Positions 16,607 through 25,070 of a DNA stretch of 41,191 bases are shown here, in pieces; position 1 is the stretch's first letter, and each line of letters starts with the position of its first letter. Below the pieces are notes generated by a model. The model was not told the origin of the DNA. It saw nothing but the letters and a program-made list of their open reading frames with translations, and ran no database searches. The position numbers and the translations under genes are program-made. The DNA is from a virus, in IMG/VR virus record IMGVR_UViG_3300028103_000026, positions 1 through 41,191 of that record; one strand, 5' to 3'.

Positions 16607-16972
16607 ATGACATACTATATTGGAACACAACCATCAGACCTAGCAGGTGACCTTAGCATACGTTTTTTCTACGGGCTAAGAAGAGATGACAACGGAATGC
16701 TTTATTTTATTAAAGTTGACGGTTTAAAAGATGAAGACGATATTACTATCAACAATCCAGGTTTAACAGAAAACGACTTTACGGATTTTCAATACGGTGT
16801 TGATTTCTTTGAAGGTAGATTAGAACTCGACCATAGTCGTCCTTACTCAAATTTAGAGTGGGATCAGTATAGATGGGACAGCAGAAGTATGTTTTACTAT
16901 ATCAACGACAACGGCGAATTTGTTGTACGTCTAAACAAAGAATATGTTTATCCAGTCGATTCTATAGTGTGA
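16607..16972 (+). CDS. Conserved-looking virion protein of unknown role
   Basis: This is a 121-residue acidic protein, rich in Tyr, Phe and Asp: MTYYIGTQPSDLAGDLSIRF, FYGLRRDDNGMLYFIKVDGL, then WDQYRWDSRSMFYYINDNGE. It has no signal peptide, membrane helix or known catalytic motif. The frequent aromatic and acidic residues and beta alternation suggest a compact structural protein. TAAGGA lies 8 bases before the ATG. It stands between a small beta protein and the first giant fibre, so it may belong to fibre attachment or assembly. I recognise the type from marine T4-like phages but not a function. Confidence 0.55.
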   Translation: MTYYIGTQPSDLAGDLSIRFFYGLRRDDNGMLYFIKVDGLKDEDDITINNPGLTENDFTDFQYGVDFFEGRLELDHSRPYSNLEWDQYRWDSRSMFYYINDNGEFVVRLNKEYVYPVDSIV

Positions 16973-17009
16973 TAAGTACATGAGTTTAATGATAATTTAA
17001 GGATTAAAA

Positions 17010-20000
17010 ATGGCGGCAGAATTTAAAATTGGTAGATTAAGATATACCTGGAAAGGACAATGGAACGATGGCGTGTTCTACAACAGAGACGCTGTATCTC
17101 AATACGAAGGTAAAACTTACGTATGTAAAGAGCCGCACACATCCTCTAGTAATTTCTACGACGACTTATATTATGTAACAGGCGGTGGCGCAAGCACTCC
17201 TCGCTGGGAACTAATGATTGATGGTCGAGCATGGAGAGAAGAATGGACACCGAGCACATTTTATTCAATCGGCAATATCATTAGATTTGGTGGTGTTGTT
17301 TATATTTGTACCGAGGCACATACCAGTGGATTAACAACCATTGACCTAACCAAATGGGACACATACGCACAGTTCGATAACTGGAATACTGCTTGGGCTA
17401 TTTCTACTGTCTATGGTTTTGGAGATATTGTAAAATATGGCGGTATAGTTTATCGTTGCGTTGAAGATCATACATCTGCTGACAATATTACAGACGGCCG
17501 CGAAGCAGACAACTACAAATGGGAAGTAGTAAACAATGGTATCGAATACAAAGGTGCTTGGACTGCATCGACAAGATATAAATTAAACGACCTTGTTAAA
17601 CTAGGAGCAGATGTTTATATTTGTACAGAAGGACATACTTCTACTACTACATTTGATACAACTACATTTAATGTTTGGCTACCAGGTACACAATTTGAAA
17701 ATGGCTGGACCAGTTCAGCATTGTATCAAAAAGGCGACATTGTTATCTATGGCGGTTACACTTACGTAAGTTTAATCAACAATAACTTAAATATCATTCC
17801 TTCAGTTAATGCTGAAGACTCGTCATCTGCTTGGGAACTAATAACCCAAGGTTATAGAATGATGAACGAGTGGAGTTCGGGTGCTCAATATAGAGTCGGT
17901 GATGTTGTACGCAGAGGCGGACAATTATTCACAGCCGTGATAGATAGCGCAGGCCAAGATCCAACAAGTTATGCAGTAACTGGTTCTTATGTGGACACAG
18001 GAAGTTCTGGAACAACTTTAAAAGTAGTTTCAACGGCTGGCATTACAAAGGGCATGGTTTTAGTTAACCCATCATTTACGCAAGGCCAGACTGTGGTATC
18101 TGTAAATGACAGTACAACATTGATTATCAGCGAAGTTCCTAACGGTTCATTGACCAATGGGGACAATATTGACTTTGTAGGTGTCAATTATCTTAAATGG
18201 AAGTTGGTTGTTCCATCAGTTAGATGGACTAATTTCTGGACTAACACCACAAATTATATTATCGGCGACTTAGTAATCTGGGAAAACTGCACATATCGTT
18301 GTATTAGAAATCATACATCTAGTTCGTTCTTTAGACCTGACCTAGATGTTGCTAACGCATTCTGGGTAGTATATGTAGTTCATGCAAAAGAAAACGCAGG
18401 TAATACTCAAGGCGACATTGTTACATTTGACGGAACATCAACTGTTGCTGTTCCAATTATTCCACAAGGCGGTGCTGCCGGAGATACAGAAGATTATCAC
18501 TTCCACATTTCTAACGGACAACCAAACTGGAAAAAAATGTTTGTTATTCCAGATCTGTACTACGTATCTAACGACGGTGTAGACGATGCAGATCACGGTC
18601 AGACATGGGATAAACCTTGGAAAACTATTGCGTATGCTTGTCAACAAGTTGAGAACGGATTTTATTTCCAGAATGCCAATACATTATTAACTGAGAACAA
18701 AGATTTCTTAGTTGAAGAAATGTATCAGTGGATGCTATATCAAAAAGCAAATAGTAATTCTCCATTTAGCCCAACATCGGAATTCCAAGAATACTCGACT
18801 AGACGAGATGCAGAATTAATTATTGACGCACTTTCTTATGACATTACTAGAGCTAGTAATAGTAGAACAGTAATTGCTACTAAGGCATTCTTTGCTGAAG
18901 GTAGCACTACTACTTTCTTTAACACAGAAACAGATGCGGCACAGCCATATATTGTTGCCGCACTTGAACGACTATTAGTTTTGATTGGTTATGTCTATCA
19001 AAACTCTAACCCAGATGTTAACTATCAAGTTGAAAATATTGTTTGGGACGCTACAGAAACTTATGTCACTAACGACATTGTCTATTGGAACGAAATATTT
19101 TATAAGAGTTTAATTGATGGCAATATCGATAACAATCCAGAAACCGTTGGAAATCAAAATTGGGAAGTAATAGCAGACCCGACAGTACAACAGTATATCA
19201 ACAATGGATTAACTTTAGAGTCTGGTGCGTATCTTGAAATTACCAGCCTGATGAACATTGTAATCGATGCAATACAAAATGCCAGCACAGAAAATGTTCC
19301 TTTAATTAATCAAGGTCAGACAACTTCTATCATGATTAAAACAGGAACATATTCTGAAGAACTACCGATCATAGTTGCAGATAATACTGCTCTAATCGGT
19401 GACGAACTTCGTGGAACTGTGGTACAACCTAAAGTAACTGTTTATACATCAACTTCTAGCTCAAGTAGCTCAACTAATAGATTTACACTGAGATCTATTA
19501 AAAATGTCACAGTTAATATGCCTATTCAATTTTCTGCGGCAACAACAAATGATGATTTTGGTGGAGTTACTCTAGGACAAACATATTATGTTAAAGAAAT
19601 AGTAGGCAGTCAAATTACTATTTCAGAAACAGTAGGAGGTTCAGTAGTTGCACTAACAACTGGCACAGGATTTATGACAGTGTATGCTGGAGACTGTTTG
19701 AAAGATATGTTCTATGTACGTAATGCTACAGGCATTCGTAACATGACATTAACAGGTCTAGCAGGATCTTTAACAAGTCCAAACGGCTTTGGCACACGCA
19801 GACCAACGGGTGGTGCCTATGTAAGTCTAGATCCAGGTAATGGTCCTGACGATACTAGAACTTGGATTATTCGTCGAAGCCCTTACATTCAAAACGTTAC
19901 CAACTTTGGTGTCGGTTGCACCGGATTAAAAATCGATGGAACACTACACAACGGCGGCAATCGTTCAATAACTTGTAATGACTTTACACAAATCATCAGT

Positions 20001-23000
20001 GATGGTATTGGTGTATGGTGTACTGGTTCTAATTCATTAACTGAGTGCGTGTCAGTATTCGGTTACTACAATTATGCTGGATATTTTGCCGAAGACGGCG
20101 GTAGAATCCGTGCTACCAACGGTAACAGCTCATATGGTACATATGGTGTTATTGCTGAAGGTTACGATAATACAGAAGTTCCTATCTCAGGAAAAATTGA
20201 CAACAGATCTAGCCAAGTACAGGCCAGTGTACAAAGTGCATTTGGTACTAATGCTGAATTATTAGCAATACAATTTAGTAATGCTGGCTCTAACTACGTT
20301 GCAGACACAACAAACTTATTACAATACAGTAATAAATTTTCAACTAGTCCATGGACTACAGACGGTAATGTTACTATTCAGAAGAATACAACATCTCCAT
20401 TTGGACAATCAGATGCATGGACACTGACAGGTGCAACATCTGGTAGCGATTCAAGTTATATCTATCAAAATATTTCTGTATTACCTCCTGGTAAAGTTTA
20501 CACAGCAGTAGAAACAGTTAATGTGACTGGTTCAGGTAATAGTGCTACATTCGATATTACTGTGGGTGCTACAGGTTACTCAGCAGTAGTCAATGCTGGA
20601 GGTAGCGGCTACGTTACTGGTAACGAATTAAGAATTCCAGGTAGCTCGTTGGGCGGCGAAGACGGAACAAATGATTGCTTCTTAACTGTAGCAACTCTAT
20701 CGGGAAGTTCTATTTTATCCGCCACTGTTTCAGGAGTTGTTCCAACAAACAGCGATTTAAATTACACATTTAGCATCTACGCAAAACAAGGATCATCTGC
20801 AACATTTGACATCGCCGCAATATACAGTGGTTCATCAACAGTATATTCTTATTTAGAATTTACATTTAGCACTAAAGGTCTTGCAGTATCTACAGCATCT
20901 GGCGGCGCAGTTCCAGTTTCATACGGTAAACTAGAGTTAACTGAAGGTTGGTATAGAATATGGATGACTGTGTACGACAATGTTGGATTGAATAATAATC
21001 TTCAATTTAGAATTTATCCAAGAGGTCGAGCAGGTCTAAGCGGAAATACACGCTTCTACGGAGCACAAGTTCAGATTAATTCTGATCCTACGTTCTACCT
21101 TGAGACAGAGAATGATCAATATACTGCCTATGCAAATTATTCTATAGTAGGTGCAGGTACTAATGCTCGCTTAATTGGAGACGAAATTAGATCCAACGCA
21201 GTATTCCAGGCACGTATTACAGATACAGGTAGTGCAGTTGGCGGAAGAAATTACTTAGTGTCATCTAATAATGCTCAAGCAGGAGACGAAGAAACTATTA
21301 CTTTAGCAGGATCAGATACAAAAACTGCAAGTAACTACATTGGTATGAGAGTGTTCCTTAACAGCGGAACAGGAGCAGGACAATACGGATATATTTCGTC
21401 ATATGACGAGGGCACTAAAGTAGCACAGATTCTTAAAGAATCTTTTGAACCGTTGAACATTATTTCTACAAATAACAGTACAGGAATACTTACTTTAGAC
21501 GGAGACTATACCACAGATACATTGTATTTGAATCAACCAGTACAATTTATTCCTACATATTACAGTACCACTGTAACTAATACTTCTGTTGATTTCGTCA
21601 ACGTTGTTGAAACAATTGGCGGATCAACTAATACGTTAACGTTGGCTAGTACTGCAAAATTAAGTGTTAATATGCAAGTTAAGTTTGGCGGCGCAGTTTT
21701 TGGCGGCGTTACCGACTCTTACACTTATTACATTAAAGAAATTATCGATGGTACGACAATAACTATCAGTACTGAACCTTTTGGAACAGCATGGCTGTTA
21801 AATTCTGACACAGGTGCAATGACTATGTCGTTCCCAGGTTATAACAGTTATGTATTAGGTCAAACTAATGATATGAAAATTAACATGCCTGTTCAGTTTA
21901 CTGGAACCTCAATAGGAGACATTGCAGTAGGTACAACATATTATGTTAATGATGTTATTTCAGCATCCAAATTTACAATATCGACAACATTAGTAAGTAT
22001 AACTGCCACAGCAACTACTGCGGCTACAAATTACATTACAACATCTTCAACAGCATCGCTAGTGCCATTAAATCCAATAGAATTTACAGGCGTTGTGTTT
22101 GGAGGAATTGTTGCTGGAACAAAGTATTATGTTAATAAGATTGTTAACTCTTCAACATTTACAGTTACAGATACAGTTATTTCTGTAACTGTAACAGAAA
22201 CAGAAACTTTAACAAACTTAATTACTGTTGACTCAACAGCAGGATTTGTTGCAAACAATCCAATTAAGTTTACAGGAAATACATTTGGCGGTATTGTCAA
22301 CGAAACAACATATTATATTCTAGCCGTTAATGATGCAACAACATTTACAATTAGTTCTTCTCCTGGAGGTAGTGCGCTAAACCTTTCAACTGCTACCGGA
22401 GAAGTATTGGGTAAAACAACAGCGGCAGCATTTACATTGTCTACAGCATCAGGATCGATGACAGGAACAACTACAAATGCAAAATCGACACTAACCATTG
22501 GTTACGGTTCGATGAACGGTACATATTCGACTAATTTGTTTGGAGATGTATCTGCTGGAACAACATATTATGTCAAGACGATCGATAGTACTTCAACATT
22601 TACAGTCAGCGGTACACCTGGCGGCACTGCAAGTACATTAAAAACAGATACCGGATCTATGAACATTGCGGCAGTAGGTTGGGATCATATGAATCCAGGA
22701 ACTACTATAGAAGCGTTATTAGATAATTCAACCGTTTACTATGTTGAACCAAGAGTTACAATATCTGCTCCTAGTTTGACACAAACAGCATCGACAACTA
22801 ATACATTGGCTCCGGGCACTAGTTGGATAGGATTAGCCTATGGCGATGGCACATTTATTGCTCTACCAAGTGGTAATGCTATTGCTGGAAAATCGACAGA
22901 CGGTGGCGCAACCTGGGACGCAATACCTTTGCCAAGTCCAAAAACTTGGACAGATATTGCCTACGGTAACAATCGCTGGGTTGTAATTTCCAGCGGTGGC

Positions 23001-25022
23001 GCCCTTGGAGATCCAGGTTCAGTTGCACTATATTCTATTAACAACGGAGAAGGTTGGAGAACAACTACATTGCCTTCGTTGACTACTTGGAGTAAAGTTG
23101 CGTACGGCAACGGAAAATTTGTCGCTATAGCCGCTGAAACTACTAGCTCTGCATACAGTTCAAACTATGGCGGTACATGGTCTAGCGGTACAGGACTAGT
23201 TGCAAGAAGTTGGACTGGACTAACGTTTGGTAACGGAAAATTTGTTGCAGTATCCGATGGAACTACCTATACAGGTGTTACATCGTCTACTACTTCAGGC
23301 GGTGGATCTGGGGCAACATTTAATGTAACCGCTAGAAGCAGTGGCTATACAGTAACAGTTAATAGTGGTGGTTCTAGTTATACAACATCTAGTATAGTTA
23401 GTGTTTTAGGTACAGCAGTTGGCGGAGCAACCACAGCAAACGATATTACAATTACTGTAACAGGCGTAGCGGCTATTGGCGGCGCTATTACATCATTTAC
23501 TGTTTCAGGAACTGCTAGTTCAACAGTAAGTACTACTGCATCTTACAGTTCAAACGGAACAAGTTGGTCATCAGCAACATTACCTAGCTCTACAACATGG
23601 AGCGACGTTGCTTATGGTAATGGCTTGTTTGTTGCAGTTTCTAGCAGTAGTGCTAAACCTGCTTACAGTAGAGATGGTATAACATGGACACAATCTCCAT
23701 ATACTATCTCAGGTGTAAACAAAATTGAATATGGTCAGGGTGTATTTTTAGCTCTATCTAGCACTGCTGGAGTTGCATATACATCAGAAGACGGCTACGC
23801 ATGGACAGAACGCACAGTATCGGATGACGGATATGGTGCTATTAAATTTGCGTTTGTAGGCACAAACAACGACCAAGGAAAATTTGTTACAGTGGCGGCT
23901 CAAACTGTTGGTAGTATTATTGAAACAGGTTGCAGAACTAAAGGTCGTGCAGTTATTACTTCAGGAACTATTACATCTATTAGTTTATGGGAGCCAGGGT
24001 CAGGTTATACCAGTACTCCATTATTAACTTTTAGAGATCCAAACGTTACTGTGTCTGCAACTACTTCATTAAGAATTAGCAACGGTACACTAGGAAATCC
24101 AACTTTTGTAAACAGAGGACAAGATTATAATACTAACTCTACAATTATTACAATTAATGGCAGTGGCTATGCTGATACATTCCAAACCGGATTAACATTA
24201 ATAGTTAAGAATTTATCTAAACTACCTGCTCCTGGTGATAACTTGGTTATTTCAGGAAACAGTAAAATTTATAAAGTAACAAATGCTACCCCTGTGTATG
24301 GAACAACAGCACCAAATATTGAAGCAAATATTGAAATTTCTCCAGATATGACCGTGGAATTAAGTCCAGCACACGAAGCAAATATTATTATTAGAACAAA
24401 ATACAGCCAGGCAAGATTAACAGGACACGATTTCTTAAATGTGGGCTACGGAAACGCTATTCAAAGTAACTATCCTAACCTACCAGAAGATACAGTTCTT
24501 GCTCCACAGGATCAGGCAGTTGAAGTTAACTTTGGTCGTGTGTTCTATACTAGTACTGACCAAGACGGTAACTTTAAAGTTGGTGATTTGTTTGGTGTTG
24601 AACAAGCAACTGGTATTGTTACTTTAAGTGCTACACAATTCGGACTAACAGGTCTAGAAACACTATCACTGGGCGGTATTGCAGTTGGTGGATCAAGTGT
24701 GGTTATTAGACAGTTTAGCACAGACGAAACATTTATTGCTAACAGTAATAATATTATTCCAACACAGAGAGCAATTAAGGCATACTTAACTGGACGTTTG
24801 AGTCAAGGTGGTGCTAATACATTTACTGGACAGTTGATTGCTGGTACAGTTTTAGTAGGTGGCGCAGACAGAATTGCCAGCACTATTCCGGAAGGCTTAA
24901 CAGGCGCAGTGGTTAATATGCCAACAAAGGTAACAGTTGACGGACAATTTGGCGGGTGGGACGGTGACGGTATGGCGTATTCTTACTTTGTTAACACATG
25001 GAACCGCCCAGGAGCAATATAA
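17010..25022 (+). CDS. Giant multidomain fibre/adhesin protein (2,670 aa)
   Basis: Residues 5-460 hold seven CBM5/12-like repeats, W-x(5-8)-Y-x-x-GD-x-V-x-YGG-x-x-Y-x-C-x-x-x-HTS. From about 510 comes a beta-helix with the entry YYVSNDGVDDADHGQTWDKP, one RDAELIIDALSYD helix unit, MIKTGTYSEELPIIVADN, the block SPYIQNVTNFGVGCTGLKID, and GGRIRATNGNSSYGTYGVIA. Residues about 1100-1370 form an inserted jelly-roll-like binding domain. About 1530-1890 holds several copies of a 'TNLITVDST...PIKFTG...TTYYV' module. About 1935-2295 is an Asp-box-like beta-propeller (STDGGATW, SSNGTSW, SRDGITW). About 2470-2570 is the conserved end domain (RLTGHDFLNVGYGN, FYTSTDQDGNFKVGDLFGVE). It probably forms a very long host-binding fibre. 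AAGGA precedes the start. It is paralogous to the next gene. Confidence 0.75.
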   Translation: MAAEFKIGRLRYTWKGQWNDGVFYNRDAVSQYEGKTYVCKEPHTSSSNFYDDLYYVTGGGASTPRWELMIDGRAWREEWTPSTFYSIGNIIRFGGVVYICTEAHTSGLTTIDLTKWDTYAQFDNWNTAWAISTVYGFGDIVKYGGIVYRCVEDHTSADNITDGREADNYKWEVVNNGIEYKGAWTASTRYKLNDLVKLGADVYICTEGHTSTTTFDTTTFNVWLPGTQFENGWTSSALYQKGDIVIYGGYTYVSLINNNLNIIPSVNAEDSSSAWELITQGYRMMNEWSSGAQYRVGDVVRRGGQLFTAVIDSAGQDPTSYAVTGSYVDTGSSGTTLKVVSTAGITKGMVLVNPSFTQGQTVVSVNDSTTLIISEVPNGSLTNGDNIDFVGVNYLKWKLVVPSVRWTNFWTNTTNYIIGDLVIWENCTYRCIRNHTSSSFFRPDLDVANAFWVVYVVHAKENAGNTQGDIVTFDGTSTVAVPIIPQGGAAGDTEDYHFHISNGQPNWKKMFVIPDLYYVSNDGVDDADHGQTWDKPWKTIAYACQQVENGFYFQNANTLLTENKDFLVEEMYQWMLYQKANSNSPFSPTSEFQEYSTRRDAELIIDALSYDITRASNSRTVIATKAFFAEGSTTTFFNTETDAAQPYIVAALERLLVLIGYVYQNSNPDVNYQVENIVWDATETYVTNDIVYWNEIFYKSLIDGNIDNNPETVGNQNWEVIADPTVQQYINNGLTLESGAYLEITSLMNIVIDAIQNASTENVPLINQGQTTSIMIKTGTYSEELPIIVADNTALIGDELRGTVVQPKVTVYTSTSSSSSSTNRFTLRSIKNVTVNMPIQFSAATTNDDFGGVTLGQTYYVKEIVGSQITISETVGGSVVALTTGTGFMTVYAGDCLKDMFYVRNATGIRNMTLTGLAGSLTSPNGFGTRRPTGGAYVSLDPGNGPDDTRTWIIRRSPYIQNVTNFGVGCTGLKIDGTLHNGGNRSITCNDFTQIISDGIGVWCTGSNSLTECVSVFGYYNYAGYFAEDGGRIRATNGNSSYGTYGVIAEGYDNTEVPISGKIDNRSSQVQASVQSAFGTNAELLAIQFSNAGSNYVADTTNLLQYSNKFSTSPWTTDGNVTIQKNTTSPFGQSDAWTLTGATSGSDSSYIYQNISVLPPGKVYTAVETVNVTGSGNSATFDITVGATGYSAVVNAGGSGYVTGNELRIPGSSLGGEDGTNDCFLTVATLSGSSILSATVSGVVPTNSDLNYTFSIYAKQGSSATFDIAAIYSGSSTVYSYLEFTFSTKGLAVSTASGGAVPVSYGKLELTEGWYRIWMTVYDNVGLNNNLQFRIYPRGRAGLSGNTRFYGAQVQINSDPTFYLETENDQYTAYANYSIVGAGTNARLIGDEIRSNAVFQARITDTGSAVGGRNYLVSSNNAQAGDEETITLAGSDTKTASNYIGMRVFLNSGTGAGQYGYISSYDEGTKVAQILKESFEPLNIISTNNSTGILTLDGDYTTDTLYLNQPVQFIPTYYSTTVTNTSVDFVNVVETIGGSTNTLTLASTAKLSVNMQVKFGGAVFGGVTDSYTYYIKEIIDGTTITISTEPFGTAWLLNSDTGAMTMSFPGYNSYVLGQTNDMKINMPVQFTGTSIGDIAVGTTYYVNDVISASKFTISTTLVSITATATTAATNYITTSSTASLVPLNPIEFTGVVFGGIVAGTKYYVNKIVNSSTFTVTDTVISVTVTETETLTNLITVDSTAGFVANNPIKFTGNTFGGIVNETTYYILAVNDATTFTISSSPGGSALNLSTATGEVLGKTTAAAFTLSTASGSMTGTTTNAKSTLTIGYGSMNGTYSTNLFGDVSAGTTYYVKTIDSTSTFTVSGTPGGTASTLKTDTGSMNIAAVGWDHMNPGTTIEALLDNSTVYYVEPRVTISAPSLTQTASTTNTLAPGTSWIGLAYGDGTFIALPSGNAIAGKSTDGGATWDAIPLPSPKTWTDIAYGNNRWVVISSGGALGDPGSVALYSINNGEGWRTTTLPSLTTWSKVAYGNGKFVAIAAETTSSAYSSNYGGTWSSGTGLVARSWTGLTFGNGKFVAVSDGTTYTGVTSSTTSGGGSGATFNVTARSSGYTVTVNSGGSSYTTSSIVSVLGTAVGGATTANDITITVTGVAAIGGAITSFTVSGTASSTVSTTASYSSNGTSWSSATLPSSTTWSDVAYGNGLFVAVSSSSAKPAYSRDGITWTQSPYTISGVNKIEYGQGVFLALSSTAGVAYTSEDGYAWTERTVSDDGYGAIKFAFVGTNNDQGKFVTVAAQTVGSIIETGCRTKGRAVITSGTITSISLWEPGSGYTSTPLLTFRDPNVTVSATTSLRISNGTLGNPTFVNRGQDYNTNSTIITINGSGYADTFQTGLTLIVKNLSKLPAPGDNLVISGNSKIYKVTNATPVYGTTAPNIEANIEISPDMTVELSPAHEANIIIRTKYSQARLTGHDFLNVGYGNAIQSNYPNLPEDTVLAPQDQAVEVNFGRVFYTSTDQDGNFKVGDLFGVEQATGIVTLSATQFGLTGLETLSLGGIAVGGSSVVIRQFSTDETFIANSNNIIPTQRAIKAYLTGRLSQGGANTFTGQLIAGTVLVGGADRIASTIPEGLTGAVVNMPTKVTVDGQFGGWDGDGMAYSYFVNTWNRPGAI
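17022..18390 (+). repeat. Seven CBM5/12-like repeats at the N-terminus of the 2,670-residue protein
   Basis: Seven units of roughly 50-60 residues carry W...Y..GD.V.YGG..Y.C...HTS with a closing W, the pattern of chitin-binding CBM5/12 modules. The sixth unit is interrupted by a Thr/Ser-rich stretch after SAGQDPTSYA. Confidence 0.7.
20313..21130 (+). other. Jelly-roll-like binding domain inserted in the giant fibre, itself interrupted by a small module
   Basis: NLLQYSNKFSTSPWTTDGNV, YTFSIYAKQGSSATFDIAAI, GWYRIWMTVYD and FYGAQVQINSDPTFYLET match the 'NLLxYSNxF...W...YxxSxYxK...GWYR...GAQxE' phage jelly-roll domain. The paralogue at 25071 passes directly from NAGTNY to the following sequence without it. 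Confidence 0.6.
22810..23890 (+). other. Asp-box-like beta-propeller region of the 2,670-residue protein
   Basis: Repeated units of SW-x-x-x-AYGNG-x-F-VA-x and S-x-D/N-G-x-x-W (STDGGATW, SINNGEGW, SSNYGGTW, SSNGTSW, SRDGITW, SEDGYAW) indicate about six blades. One blade is split by an inserted module at about 23277-23525. Confidence 0.6.
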
Positions 25023-25042
25023 AATCCCATTTTTTGGGTTTA

Positions 25043-25050
25043 GATAAATA
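25043..25050 (+). promoter_or_regulatory. Late-promoter-like element GATAAATA
   Basis: GATAAATA followed by C stands 20 bases before the start of the 3,835-codon gene and just after the stop of the previous giant gene. It matches the NATAAATA late form and would drive the second giant gene independently. Confidence 0.55.
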
Positions 25051-25070
25051 CTATCAGAGGATGATATAAA

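Noticed and set aside
25021-25042. Possible terminator between the two giant genes (CCCATTTTTTGGG)
   Set aside because: The stem is only about four pairs with a mismatch, and the T-run is in the loop, not after the stem.
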